A stretch of 64,000 nucleotides of DNA, taken from assembly GCA_902729315.2 (NCBI GenBank), contig LR746268.1, positions 5,253,501 through 5,317,500 on the forward strand, read 5' to 3'. The notes beneath the pieces were generated by a model, which saw only the letters and a list, made by a program, of their open reading frames with translations, did not search any database and was not told the origin of the DNA. Position numbers and translations under genes: made by a program. The DNA is from Spirodela intermedia. Its lineage: Eukaryota; Streptophyta; Magnoliopsida; Alismatales; Araceae. Position 1 is the first letter of the stretch, and each line of letters opens with the position of its first letter. Positions 1-12,417 of this stretch are shown in pieces.

Positions 1-1012
1 CGGCAAATCGCTATACAGGAAGGCTAAAGACGGAAAACTGTTCAGCTGGAATGTGGAACACGACGACCCTCTCTGCACGCTGCAGGAGGTATTCCTTAAA
101 GTCCACTCCAGGTTGGGGTTCAACATAGAACTCAAGTTCGACGACCATGTTGCTTACGGCGAGGAGGAACTCGTTCAGACTCTGCAGACCATCTTGCGGG
201 TACCCATCAGATTCTTTCTCTACAGTGGCCAGTGGATATGGAATCGTCGGTCGGGGTTCCCATTTTTCTGACCATGGTGTTCATCTCCCCGTTGACCAGG
301 TAGTGTTCGAGCTCGGCAACGAGCGGCCCATTCTCTTCTCCAGCTTTCATCCTGATGCAGCCCATCTGATGAGGAAACTACAGAGCAAATACCCCGTAAG
401 AACTCGACCTTGACCTTCCCCTTTTAGGTCAGCCCGCGGGCCTCCACCGCGCCCGCAGATTGGCTCAGCCTCTCATGGGGGGAGGTCGTCGCAGGTGTTC
501 TTCCTCACCAACGGGGGCAACGAAGCGTACAGCGACGAAAGAAGGAACTCTCTGGACGAGGCCATCAAGCACTGTGTTGCCAGCCAGCTCCACGGAATAG
601 TCTCTGAAGTGAGGGGAGTCTTCAGAAACCCTTCCCTCATTCCCAGAATCAAGGAATTCAACCTCTGTCTCCTCACCTACGGTCAACTCAAGTGAGTTCC
701 TCCCGGCGGCCTCGTCTCCAGAAGACAAGGAAGAACAGCTCCCATTTTATTGACCTTTCTTCTGTTCTTCTCCCCTCCAGCAACGTGGCGGAGGCCGTCT
801 ACATGCAGCACCTCATGGGCATCGACGGCGTCATCGTGGACCTCGTCCAGGAGATCACCGAGGCCGTCTCGGACTTCGCCGGAGATGGAGACGACGACTC
901 ATTTCAGACGGACGCCGACGGCAAGCAGCGGCCGGCCCCCAGGCCCAAGTTCTCACAGCGGGAGCTCTCCTTCCTGCTGAAGCTCATACCCGAGCTGGTG
1001 CACCACCCCTGA
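1..1012 (+). CDS. GDPD: Glycerophosphodiester phosphodiesterase (GDPD1/2/3 type), C-terminal part
   Basis: Partial gene cut by the left edge. Exons read as 2-199, 300-395, 495-691 and 781-1012, all with GT-AG borders and matching phases; the stop is TGA at 1010-1012. The joined product contains the conserved pieces of plant GDPDs: NVEHDDPLCTL, GFNIELKFDD (the E.K..D part of the metal-dependent TIM-barrel site), RPILFSSFHPDAA, VFFLTNGG and GIDGVIVDLV. The family hydrolyses glycerophosphodiesters to glycerol-3-phosphate and an alcohol. In Arabidopsis GDPD1-3 act in phospholipid turnover during phosphate starvation. The N-terminus and any transit peptide lie outside the window, so location cannot be judged. 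The end after the GIDGVIVDLV block is acidic and ends in HHP. Assignment to the GDPD1/2/3 subgroup rather than the GDPDL group rests on these motifs and is strong. Confidence 0.93.
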
Positions 1013-2370
1013 CCGCCACGGCGATCGCTGACCATCCCACACTTTCCTGGAGGCACTTGCGGGAGAGATGAACTCGGGCTAATTCATGGTCCGGTGAATT
1101 GAAAAGATTCGGGTGCAATTACCCTGCCCAATTCTTCTGCATCGCCCGCCCTCTCAAGCCTTGTCACTCACTTCCCTCCGCAGTAATCTCCAGGAGTAGT
1201 GAAGGACACGAGTAACGACTACCTTCTTATCCGCCATCGCCGAGTTAGAGAGACAGGCTCATCCTCATGTTCTTACCCCTGCGATCAATCCACCGGCAGA
1301 AAGTTCGAAATTCTGGAATGGGTACTGAGTGACCTGATTTCCCTCTGATGGGCTTTCAACCGGACTACTACAGCCCATCAGAATGGCCCATTACGTATCG
1401 AGAGAGAGAGTATCGCATGGTCTTCAGAAACGCTGGGCGAGGGTTGGGAGGATCTTTGGAGGTAAGGAAGCCTCCAAGTGCGGATATTCCAGGGTGGGGC
1501 GGCGGTGGCGCAGTCGCCGGAGGGAGCTCATCCACCCGTGATTTCGTCAAGAGGCTGGTCCATTCTCCTCTCCGTTTACATCTCCAGCAGTAGCTTCCAA
1601 CGCTCGCCGACCTCTCCTTCTCCACGTCTGCTCCGATTTCTTGCGGCGATTATCCCCATATTTTGCTTTTTTCGGAAGGAAAGGTATCATCGGATCGTGC
1701 CAATAATATTTAGACTAGACTCCTCCGTCTCGTTCTGTGAGGCGAGAAGGGATCTCCTTCGGAGGGCCGCTCGATTGAGGGAAGGGAAGAGTCCCGGGGA
1801 AGAAAGCGAGCTCCTTCCTCCTCCCCCAACTTGCAGCAGCGTCGACATCAAAGGGGCGACTTTTCCGTACACTTTCTGGGCGTTTTCCCCTGTTGAGGAG
1901 AGCTCCTGGGGACTCCTCCGGCCCGCCCCTCCATCATCCCCGCAAGAAGCTGATCATTCCATCGGCAACGCCCGAGGACGATTCCCCGCCGAAATACAGG
2001 CGCCGCCGCGTGCGGCGGTGGCGGGACCTGCCGGGTATACGGCTACTCCGGAAAAGGGCAACTCAGGAACGGAGAGCCCAGAAGTCTCAATAGTCTCTCG
2101 TCGATATTCTCGTGGCCCCCTCCCCGGGAAGAGAGAAGCATTTGCATAATTTGACTCACCCTTGAAGAATCCAGACTACATCGTCGGGATGCTCACGTTA
2201 GGGTCAGCTCGTTCCACAGAACTGATCCTGTGGGTATCGTTCTCTCGACGGGTTGTGCAAATCCAAGTTCGTCGCCATGGAGTTCCTCAAGCCGACACTC
2301 CATTGCGCGGATTGAATACAGAGGCTTTAATGTGCCATTTAATTTCCAAGCAAATCCGTATGGGAGTCTC

Positions 2371-2402
<32 letters not shown>

Positions 2403-4466
2403 GGTGGGCTCCTGTTGTCAAAGAGGTAGTTGCTTGGTGGGTACTCCAATCGGGAGGACCTCTCGCCTTCACCGCGCGTGGAGGATCCCACAGTCGCCGG
2501 CGACGGCTGCCTGTGGCGAGGCAGACTGCTCTTCCTGAGAAAAGCCCGTCAAACGCCTGGTTGTCCTCCCCCCGGACCGGCGAGCAGATCGAGAGATCGC
2601 AGCTGCATCAGTGCTGACGTCCGTCCGCCGTCCACTGCGGCGAGCCCCCCTCGTCCCCCTACACGCAAGCAACTCGGGGCGGAGAAAACGAAAACGTCGA
2701 CAAGAGCGCCGCAAACATGGGGAAAAGGCCCTCGCACCCGCTGTAGCTAACAGTGACGTAATCGACGTAGAAAGCTGATGTAAAACGAACAGAAAACTAC
2801 AGACCGAGCGAGCGAGAGAGAGAGAGAGAGAGAGAGAAGGGGGGGGCGATCCGATTGGCTCCTGGTTTCGTATGGCTTGACGGAGCGGAACTCCACTGTT
2901 CTCGTTGGTCTGTCTGCAAGAGGCCTGTGAGTGGAAGATGACGAGTGAGGAGCGGAAGGATCCGTCTACTTGCCTGATTGGTTCTTCTGGAGCTCACGGG
3001 CCGGGAGGTTTTCTCCTCCTCCACGGCAGCCAGAGGCACCCTCCGAGGTCAATGGGCTAAAAACCCCACCCCCTTCCCCTCTTCCCACCCGTCTTTGTCA
3101 CCTTTGCGTACCGGACGACGACCTGATCGCGAAGCGGAACCATCTTATGAGACCGAAACTGCTATATGCCGTCCTGTTTCTTTAACGCGGACAGCGGACT
3201 GATGGCGTTATACGGCATGCCCGAGGAGGAGGTCGGATCTCTCAAGCAACGGCGACCCGTGATCGTACCCATCGGAGGGGGCGTAGTTTATTATTCCCAC
3301 TGTTCGGGAGTTCGGCGGTACGAATTAACGGTGCCTTGTGAGGCCGCGCCTCTCTATCCGCGGCGGGTTTGTCTCTTCCAACTTGCCGTCGGTGGAGCCG
3401 GCGAGCCCTGCGGATCACACCGAAACGAAACCCTTACTGCGTGCTGAGCCAGCGCTGGACTCCTGCAAGTGGAATTCCCCCATGCCCTCAGAGCTACCAA
3501 ACCCGAGAGGAGAAGCAGAAGAAGAAGAAGAAGAGCCCCGTGGGATGTGATCGACTTGGCAAGCAGAGGTAATGGAAGCAGGATCCGGAATTTGACGGAG
3601 GTGCGTTATCCTCCCGTCACGTGGCTATCTCAATGCAACCCCCCGGCACTTTCCACTTTCCCATGATATATTTAAAAATGGGAATTATGTTTTTTTGCTA
3701 AAAAAGTATCCATAAGAAGCAGATAAAAATGACATTCTTGGTTTTTAATATTTATTTATTTTATCTGGATTTTCTTTGGTAATATTGTTTTTAAGGCAAT
3801 CTTATTTTCGTATAATTTAATAATCCCCAATAAACATATTATATAGTATTTATTTATTCCCATAAATATGTCACACGGAAGTCCGTCCCGGGAAGCATCA
3901 TTGACGGCGGGGGCATGCAGGCACGACGTCACCGGGCACCCCTGGCCCACCATTTTAGATATATTAGATATTTTTAATAAACGGCAAAAAAATCACAACG
4001 TTTTGCGTAATTTATTCTTCAAAATAATAATTGAAAATTAGGATGGACCCACTGGGCCTCCATCTGTCTTTCTCTCTCCTCCCGGCTTTTCCCGCCCCAC
4101 TCACGCAACCCCCACCTTCCATCTTTTGGAAGCTTTTTTGGCTTTTGGCCCCCTCTTTTTTTGTGTTTCACGGATGGACCCCCTCCCCCTCAACCCGTCC
4201 CGAGTCCGGTTCGGCGCGACACTCTGACTCGGCGGCCCGGCGGTAAAGGCCGTCGCTTTTCTCTCACATGAAACCCCCCTCACCCTCCTTCTCCACCACG
4301 TCCTCTCTCGCTATTGCTTCTCGCTCCTGCTTCCGCCTCTCCTCCTGTCGTCTTCATCCCGAGAAAAATAAATGGGCCGAAGGGTGCCGCCGTTTTATAT
4401 ATAGCGCAGCCGGGTCGGGACCTGAGGGGGTGTAGAGCTTGAGCCAAGAGGCCTGAGGGCAGAGGG
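1013..4466. other. Intergenic region between GDPD and NAC
   Basis: No convincing complete gene. It holds the GDPD 3' UTR, two short GA tracts (about 2378-2401 and 2813-2836), a GC-rich stretch with open frames (1478-2149, 1893-2093) that resemble no complete family, and an AT-rich stretch at 3660-4025. The open frame at 1893-2093 contains PPKYRRRRV, faintly like the start of a SUVH-type methyltransferase; this is treated as a finding, not a gene. Confidence 0.5.
4396..4403 (+). promoter_or_regulatory. TATA box of the NAC gene
   Basis: A TATATATA octamer lies 64-71 bases upstream of the NAC start codon at 4467, in an otherwise GC-rich proximal promoter. The spacing would put the transcription start near 4425-4435 and leave a leader of only about 35-40 bases. 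This is inferred from sequence and position alone. Confidence 0.55.
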
Positions 4467-6010
4467 GTGATGGAGAAGCCGGGGTGCGTGAGGCAAGGGC
4501 TGGTGAGGCTGCCACCTGGGTTCAGATTCCACCCCACGGATGAGGAGCTGGTGGTGCAGTACCTCAAGAGGAAGGTGTTCTGCTGCCCGTTGCCAGCCTC
4601 CATCATCCCCGAGATCGGACTCTCCAAATACGACCCCTGGGATTTGCCTGGTGAGAGCTCCGGTTTCCGCCCTCTTTGTCGCGTTAGAGTTTTCGAAACG
4701 GGGAGAACGTCAGTGAGGAGTGGGGCTGAGTTTCCGGTGCGTTCCTCCTTCCCCGTTTGATTTCCGGTCGCCGGAGTTGCAGAAATCGGCTCGTTTCCGA
4801 TGTCGCGGTGGGCTCGTTACGTGGGGACAGGGTCGATTTGGGGTTTCAAATCCTCGTCATTGCTCCATTTTAGTCATACTTTAGGATCCTTTCTCGGCCC
4901 CTTTCTCTCCTCCCCCTCATCATTAGCGATTCATTGTTCGGAGGGCCCCCTTAATCTCCCGTGGAATGCGCACGGAAACCAGTACTAATGGGGATTATCA
5001 TGAAGAAGAACGGAAGACCCGTCTCTTCTTCTCTCTTCCCTTCGCCGGAGATTTTTCGAAGCTTTTCTCTGAACAGAAGCGTCTTCCTGATCTCCTCGTT
5101 AAGGTTGCCCGGAGAGCGAGAGGTATTTCTTCAACATCAGGGAGGTGAAGTACCCGAACGGCAGCCGCCCCAACAGAGCGTCGGCCTCCGGGTTCTGGAA
5201 GACCACCGGGAAGGACAGGCCCGTGGTGGCCTCTCGAACCAACCAGGTGGTCGGGATGAAGAAGGCGCTCGTCTTCTACAGGGGGAGGGCACCAAACGGC
5301 TGCAAGACCGACTGGATCATGCATGAGTACCGCCTTGCCGGCACTGGCTCTGAGGCCTGCCTGTTCCCTCAGCGGAAGAACTCCACCCTCGTGAGCATCC
5401 TCCTCTCTCTCCCTCTCTCCGCGAGTATTTGAAAGATGGGTTGGCCTCTCCTGGTTTGGTTAGGGACAGGGATCGATGCGACCGCTAGTGAGGAATTATC
5501 CCATACGGCACCATTATTTTTTAGGATGCAAAGCCCTACTGTAGCTGACAGTCCCTGTGTCGAAATCGGGGACCGGTCGTCTGGGGGGTGATCTCTCGTG
5601 GATCCTACTCCAGCGGCGTATCCGCGCCGACGGCGACATCCCACGTCGGCGGCGGGAGGGCTGCCGTGTTTGGAGGAAGAAGAAGGCGGCACAGCCCATG
5701 CCTGTAAATGCGTAGGAAATGAAATCGATGCATCTGTGCAATCCTGACGTGATATATCGCTCCCCTCTTCTGATTGCAGAGCTCCGTGGTGAGAACGGAG
5801 GACTGGGTGCTGTGCCGGGTCTTCAAGAAGAGAAGACCGGCCAAGGTCCCCGCCGGCGAGGAATTCGGCGGCTTCATCGATTTCTTGGGCCGGAGGGGAG
5901 CCGAGTCGGGGGGGGAGCCTGAATCGGAGCCGAGCTGTGTCACCGAGGCTTGCGACGAAGACAGCGCTGGAAGCGAAGCTTCTTCCTCCCAGAGTCCAGG
6001 AGAGACCTGA
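4467..6010 (+). CDS. NAC83: NAC domain transcription factor, NAC83/VNI2-NAC41 clade
   Basis: Three exons: 4467-4650, 5104-5390 and 5780-6010, total 233 residues. The NAC domain fills residues about 13-165: subdomain [20 protein letters not shown], then [15 protein letters not shown], subdomain C with YPNG..PNRAS.SGFWK.TGKD, subdomain [24 protein letters not shown], and subdomain [11 protein letters not shown] in exon 3. The QYLKRKV and PLPASIIPE segments and the short length are typical of the ANAC083/VNI2 and ANAC041 group, which controls xylem vessel differentiation, senescence and ABA or salt responses. The tail is short, acidic and serine-rich, as in that clade. Two Met codons open the frame (4467 and 4470); the first is used here. 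WKTTGKD replaces the usual WKATGKD. Confidence 0.93.
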
Positions 6011-7765
6011 GAAGCAACTACCGGGAAGTAACAGCCACCACGCTGCTGCTTCTCCTTTCCTGCCTCGCCTCCCAATCAGCTTAGAAAGAAGAGAGCTCGA
6101 GGGCGACGGCACAGGCGGACCTGTAATCAACAGTCCCCGCTGCCCCGGGCGGGTAGGGGTCTGCCTTGATCGATGTTTTCTTCTTTTGCTTCTCTGGCGA
6201 ACAACGCGAAAAGAAAGAAAGAAAGAATCGTGTTAGATTACATTCTCTGTTCTTCTGCTTTCGCCCAAGATCTATCTGTCAAAAAATCCCCTTACAGTGC
6301 CCCCGAGCGAGCGAGCGAGCGAGCGAACGAGAGAGAGAAAAGAGAAGGGAGGGATGTGGAGGGAGCAGCCTCTGCCACCACAAAAGACGGGGCCTTTTCT
6401 TTTCCTCTTCCCTTTCCGAATCGGGGCTGAAAGGGGGAACCCACTGGCCCCCTCCCCCCCCCCCCAAATCTCCATCTTCCATGTAATTTTGTAAAGGAGA
6501 TGCCCCCGCCAGAGAAGGGCTCGGTAGGGGCTGGAGATGCTGGATTGGGTCGGAGTTCCCATCCATCTCTCCGCCGCTCCTCGTCTTCTCCAAAATCGGA
6601 GCCCGCCGCCGATGACGACACAACGGCGCCGGCCGGGGGGGCCCGTCTGGTCGGAAACACCTGCTTGCTTGCTCGCTTTGCGTCCGGCAAGCGGTGCCTT
6701 GCGCGAATCGCGGCGCCGCCGCACACGCCATCGCCAGCTCGGGCGAGCAGCAACGCCACGGCATTGCTTGCCGGAGCGGAGCTCCTCCCAGCTCGTCGAC
6801 ATCAAGAAGCAGTCAACAGGCGCCGTTTAATACTCCCCGCCGCGCCGCCGTTGGAGGGCTATAAGCGCGGCCATAATGGGTACGTGCATGAAGGGCAAAC
6901 CAAGCCGGGGATTTCAAGCTCCACTTGGCCCAGTTTATTAGGATGTGGGCGTGGACAATTCGGCTTGTGGGCACTCCATCCTCAGGCTCAGTCGCCATTA
7001 GAGCATATAATATCAGGGGCCCGATCTGGTGCGCCGAACAGCAGGACCGGCCGGGTCCGCCTACTCTACTACAGAACAGTTGCGTTCTCCGTCATCCTAT
7101 GCGTGTGCGTGCAGAGCATGTGCATATTAAACAACAGGGGGAAAACAGAAAAAGCACATGAAAACGTAGCCGACTCTGAATAAAATTTTAGTCCTGAAAG
7201 GTTACGTGCTCGCCATGAAAACCAGTCAAAAGAAACTGTGGAGCTGATGGGTTCTCCCCTCCTCCCTCCCACCTTGATGGGTTTCCATGGGAACATATGG
7301 CCTAAGCACCGCCCTGCAAGCATCATCTAGCCCTCGAAGGTGGCTTCTGATGGGTATCGCATGCCTCAAAGTGCATAGGTTTTTTTTTTTTTTGAAGAAG
7401 AAGATAAATCTCAATCACCCAGTGAGCGGCATTCTCAAGAATGCCGCTACCTGTAGTGGGATGATGAGCCAAGAATGCTAGTCAAGTGGGTCATGTCAGG
7501 GTTGGAAGATGGCAACTAACCACTGTTGCTGTACCACTGCAGTAGTGGATTAATAAAAACTGATCCTTGCTAACTTATGAAGCATTTGTAAGCAGAGGAC
7601 GTCTTCAAGTAATATCTTAAAAGGAACAAGGAAACGGAAATACCGTGCCCAGCAGGGCCCCTTCCTTTCATCGTCCAGAGCTAACAGGCGCTGGTCCTAG
7701 TCAAGGCAAGATCTTCTAGGAGACACAGTGCGAGTCACCTGGTGAGAGAGCAAAAGGCTGACATC
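6011..7765. other. Intergenic region after the NAC gene
   Basis: Contains the NAC 3' UTR and the presumed 3' UTR of the converging minus-strand gene. A (GAGC)n/GA purine tract lies at about 6304-6345, a C run at about 6454-6465 and a T run at 7380-7394. Open frames on both strands (such as 6500-7183) are GC-rich and show no family motif. No gene seen. Confidence 0.5.
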
Positions 7766-10727
7766 TTAGTCCCCATTTCGGGAGGTGTTATCTGAAGATC
7801 CTTTCGCACGAGGTGGTTCAGCGCAAGCCCTCAAAACAGCCTCATTCTGCGGAATATCAAGAAGTTTCGTCATTTTGGTGACAGCATGAACGAAACACAG
7901 AGAAAAGAGTAAATAGGCGTTCCTAGTTAATACCATTAAGCAGAAGACACCCGAATAATTAAGTGAATAAGACGGGAACAACTGTTCTAACCAGCAGACG
8001 AACTTATCTCGATATTAGCCTTAAACAACTTTGCTGTACATGATTAGAACGACCACCATCATGGGAAAGCAAGGCCTCACCTATAAACACTAGATTGTTG
8101 CACCGACAGATCAGAAACAATGGGGAAGAGCAAATCCAAACACCCATATGCCACTCGAACAGGTGGAAATTATTTAGAGAAGAACACATCCTAGTTAGAG
8201 AAGACATTCGATTGGTGTCATTCAGCCCTTCGGAAATCTTGAAGTTGAATGACGACCAGTCAGCCTGACTCAGACCTCCTAAAGTCGAGCTCCTAGCCAA
8301 TTGGAGGAAGATGGTAGGTTAAAAGGCCGCCTTTACCACCTACAAAGAATCTGGATATCAATTGTTTGTTCCATTTTCAGGCCCCATCTCCAGATGTCAA
8401 TGTTTTGCCCTGGGCAGGATATTTAGCCTAGATTATTGTCTATTGGATCAAGGTGGTCCCAAATTTCATGAGGGCGAGGGTGACCACACAGAGACTTAAT
8501 TCACATGGGGAATCAGGACCCACAGAGAGGATGAAACCGGGCAACTCATGAGAAGGACAGAGTCGAGAAAACACCTACAAAATCAAAATATTCAATTAAA
8601 CTCTATTAACCACAAAGGGCCCAAGGTTCACGGAATAAAACTTCGGCAGACACAAGATTTGTGAAAGGAAAAAATAACCGTGACTGACAACATTAGCGCA
8701 GTTTTTTCTTCTCTGACAAAATCTGGGAAATCATTCTTCAGAATACGAGCTTTTTGTTAGCCAATTCACAGTTTCTATCATGGAAATCATAGCGCAATAA
8801 ATTATGGAAAGTTACTGGTTTGCAGGGATTCCACACCTAACTGGGTGTGCTTCAACAAATCTGCCGATCTTCTAGCAGAAACGATGTTCAATTCGTCACA
8901 AATGGGCCACTCGACAAAACCGAGCATGGATTTTCGAACATGTAAGAAGCCTTACTAATCCTAAAGCAGAGGACTTCTCAGAGATGCAGCAACTGACAAC
9001 CCACCAACATATGAATGTGGTTCATAATTGACAAAAATGGTTCCGGTAGGTTTATTTTTCTATGGGTATCAAGACGTGAATGCGTTCAATGTAAGGATTA
9101 CATAGGAAAAACTTCGTAAGATAACCTAATAGTTCAATTGAAAATGGACAACAACAGGTCACCCATGGCGCTATAACAAATGAAAATCAGGCCAGAAGTT
9201 AATGAAACGTTTTCTGCAGAATTCACAGAGAAATAATCAACCATTTCCTCGCCTTAAATTGCATGGATTCGACAATAGCCGCCTGCAAGACGATTCCTGG
9301 GATATCAGCGGAAAGAGAATCATCTTGATTCCATGGTTAACATCGCGCAATGGCATCCAGAAAAGAAAACTTTCAATTCGTCAGCAATACTACTTCTGCA
9401 GGTAATGAGTATGATACTTCAAAAAGAATAGGAGCAGAATTTATATAACCACACTTCTTCCCTAAAATAGAACCCAGAAAGCCGTCACATTCAACATGAA
9501 TCCAACACCCCGAGAATGACCATTATTCCTCCCCATTGTCTCAAATGCAGCCGGTGTGCATTTCTAGGTCTTTAAACAATGATTGCACCATAACTTTTAC
9601 CTGAACTACAAAAACTGAGGCCTGCGAAACAATTGAAACTAAAATTACACCCCGCTTATGATCATTCCCACCAGAGGCCATGTGAAATGATGCTACAAGG
9701 AAAATGCATCCTCTCTCTTTTTCCACTCTTATTTCGAATCTGTGTCCCTACCTGTGAACCTGTCACTTCCTCACCAACGGATTGCATTCACTATTTTTCG
9801 AGTAGAGCTGAGATTGAAGCATCTGGACCATTCACAATGACACAAGCATTTTAGTGGTCAGTTTCTCCAAACTCGTCATTTCGCGTATCCTCACACTATC
9901 AAGCCTTGTATCTCCCTCCGCCTTAAAGTTCATATTGTCAAATCTAGAAATGTAGGCAGAGTGGTAAGTATGATATCTGAAATGTGATCTCCTATGAGAA
10001 AGCTACCACTCAAAGAGAGAGTTGAAACACAATTTCCTCATATCAGTACTATCGTATGGACTCATCATAAATCAGCATCTCAAATGTACTCAGTTGAATC
10101 AAATGTTGAACAAAATGTTGTCCTCCTAACTCCAGGCGTCTCGTGAGAAAATGTAGTAAAAGACCAGAAACGACTTACCGAGAATATCTAATTCTCCAGT
10201 GGCGGAGATTGTCCTTCGATTGAATAACACTTCATCAGATGTATACCTTTCCCTCCTAATAAACGGATACCTTACATTTTCCATTCACTGAAATCAAGGA
10301 AATTTTGAAAACTGAAGTAAAACTCTGGAATACCGGGTGATTAGGTAAAATACCCAGTAAGAAGTCCTAGAATACGTCGCATTTTACGCACACAGAAACC
10401 CTACAAGTGAGTTACAGAAGAGGGCGCCATAAACCAAAACAAGCAAGACATCATATATGAATCCAAAGCACGTTACTCGTCACACTGACTATTTCGCTAT
10501 ATTCAACGAAAGAAGGCCATCGCACGCGTAGATAAACAAGTTTTAGGTCCAAGAATGTATGAGATGCCGGGGGATGTCAGGGAGGGGACCTGCCAGACAC
10601 GGCGGAGGCGCTTCTTGGCGTTCGCCTTGCGGGTGGGTGTGAGCTTTATCCGCTTCCACAGGAGGCCCGGGGAGTCGTTCTTCTTCACTATATCTAACAC
10701 CCGCGTCCCCCAGAAAGCTCCCGCCAT
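7766..10727 (-). CDS. Small mitochondrial ribosomal protein mL60/L31-like
   Basis: Two exons on the minus strand: 10727-10590 (46 codons, ends in CAG before GTCCCC) and 7846-7766 (26 codons plus TAA), separated by a 2743-base intron; phase 0. The 72-residue product starts MAGAFWGTRVLDIVKK, then GLLWKRIKLTPTRKANAKKR and LRRVWQNEAVL. The GLLWK...TRKA..KKRLR pattern matches the short core of the fungal mitochondrial ribosomal protein L31/mL60 family, whose members sit in the large mitoribosomal subunit. A basic, small protein of this kind is also widespread in plants as a protein of unknown function. The gene model is strong because the QNEAVL junction reads as one conserved protein; the ribosomal role is inference from the motif. 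A GA-rich tract lies just upstream of the start codon. Confidence 0.75.
7847..10589 (-). other. Long intron of the mL60-like gene
   Basis: AT-rich sequence with no open frame showing family resemblance on either strand. The intron is almost thirteen times the length of the coding sequence it interrupts. No transposon ends or tandem array were recognised. Confidence 0.6.
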
Positions 10728-11312
10728 ACCACCCTCTCCCTCCCTCTCTCCCTCTCTCTCTCTCTCTCCCCCCCCGGCCTCAACACCTCTCCCAGGCCGT
10801 TCCCCCGTCCCCCCTCCTGCGGCCCGTCCGGCGTGACCTACGAGACCCCAACAGTCCAAACAGATAGGAAGGAGGAGCCTACGAGTCACCACTAGGGAGA
10901 TTCTCATGGGCCAGTCGACTACGAAACCCGGATTACGCGGCCCATTTGTACGTAAAAACCGGGTCTTGTTCATAAATAGAAAGTCATAGCCCAAGGACAG
11001 TTGGATATTTTCAGGGTAGGCAGATAAACCAGACTGTCAAGGGTCAGAGCACAGCTCAGAAGTCAACTCAGGAGAAGGTTGGATCCACCTGGGTCTGGTT
11101 GGACAGAAGATGGTTGCCCTCAGGCCCCCCCTCTATTTCTGGCTAAGAACCAGCCTAACGAAACCGCCCCGATTCCCAGAGGAGACCTCCCACCACCCTT
11201 CCCCTTATTACTGAGAACCCTGGAGGAGGAAGAGGAGCACGGCCTCCCTCTTCCCTCTCTGGTCTCCCCCTCCTCTCTCTCCTCTCCTCTTCCTGCTCCG
11301 TCCTCCTTCCTG
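10728..11312. promoter_or_regulatory. Divergent promoter region between the mL60-like gene and the MGCG protein gene
   Basis: 585 bases separate the two start codons, which point away from each other. The minus-strand leader begins with a pyrimidine tract on the plus strand (10737-10784, CT repeats and a C run), that is GA repeats in the transcript. No clear TATA box was placed. The plus-strand frame is open from 11079, but the family-like start is taken at 11313. Confidence 0.45.
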
Positions 11313-12417
11313 ATGGGCTGTGGGTTGTCGAAACCGGAGGATGGCGTGGACTCGGCGGTGGGTGACAGGCTGATCTGCCGGCGGTTAGAGGAGATCAGGA
11401 GGCTGCGGCTGAGCGGGGGCCGCTTGAGAAAGGACAGCACCATCGGGCTCCTGAACCATGCGGAGGAAGAGGACGCTGCGACGGGTGCCATGGAGGAGGC
11501 CTCCACCGGCGGAACGCACCGCAGCAGCAGCGGCTTTTGTAACGCTTGTGTGGCGCGTTGTATACCACCGATGGAGAACCACTCGGAAAGTCAGCTTCCT
11601 CCGACGGCGACGATGATGACCCCGCCACCGGTCTTGGAGCTGGTGCACCCAAGAGTCGAGAAGTCTGAGGCGGTGGCTTCAGATTCTCCCCCGGAAAAGA
11701 ACGAGGCGGAGAATGGCACAAAAGAGGAGAAGAAGCAGATGAAGGTCAACCTAGGAATAACGGAGGAAGCGGAGAAGATGAACGTCGGGGAGGGGACACG
11801 GGAGAAAAACGGATCGGAGGAGGAGAAGGATATCATTAAAGAAGATAAGGAAGCAGCAGCACTGGTCTGCGGCGGAGGAGCGCTGCTGACCTACAACGAG
11901 GGTGAGCTTCCCGGCTCGCCGAGCTTCCGGGTCTACTTCGTCGGGTCGGCTCGTGAGGCTATCGACGACGACTCGCTCGACCCCAGCACGTCGAGCCTGG
12001 GTAAGCTTTGGCATAACGTCCATCCATATCGAAGGCCTAGCTGCGATCTCTTATGTCATTAGCTAGAACCAGCGGAATGGTAAATACTGCATGTAGTATA
12101 ACCCCTGCATGGATTCCAGGGAAGATGGACGAGAGCAGCAGGGGAAGGAGGAACAGCATGGATTCCAGCAACTCAGAGGTAGTGTTTCCTGTTCCACTGA
12201 GACAGTCGTCCTCGTCCTTCGAAGGCTTCCCATTCTTAACGCCGATCACCTCTGCCCGCAGGAACGAGAAGCCAAGACGTCGACGAAGTCAAAGGGGAGA
12301 AGGTTCAGGGCACTGGCCAGACGGCACAGCGTGGTTCATGGCTTCTTGAACGTCCGGTCCTGCTATAACCACCGCCAAAGCGACGCCTCCGATTGCCGAG
12401 AGAACTCTGGTAGCTGA
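11313..12417 (+). CDS. Predicted N-myristoylated protein of unknown function
   Basis: Three exons: 11313-12000, 12120-12178 and 12262-12417; phases 1 and 0 agree; 300 residues. The start is placed at MGCGLSKPEDG because Gly2, Cys3 and Ser6 form a classic N-myristoylation/palmitoylation signal, though the same frame is open upstream to 11079. After a basic segment (ICRRLEEIRRLRL) the middle is acidic and rich in Glu and Lys (residues about 130-190). Exon 1 closes with ELPGSPSFRVYFV and LDPSTSSL, exon 2 is serine-rich (RRNSMDSSNSE), and exon 3 is basic (KSKGRRFRALARRHSVVHGF). I do not recognise a named family. The layout suggests a plasma-membrane-tethered scaffold or signalling adaptor, but no catalytic motif is visible and the function is open. 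Confidence 0.72.

Noticed and set aside
1478-2149. 223-codon plus-strand frame after GDPD
   Set aside because: Composition-driven open frame; no conserved blocks, signal peptide or domain.
5369-6130. 253-codon minus-strand frame across NAC exon 3
   Set aside because: Antisense to a clear NAC exon; low complexity and without any motif.
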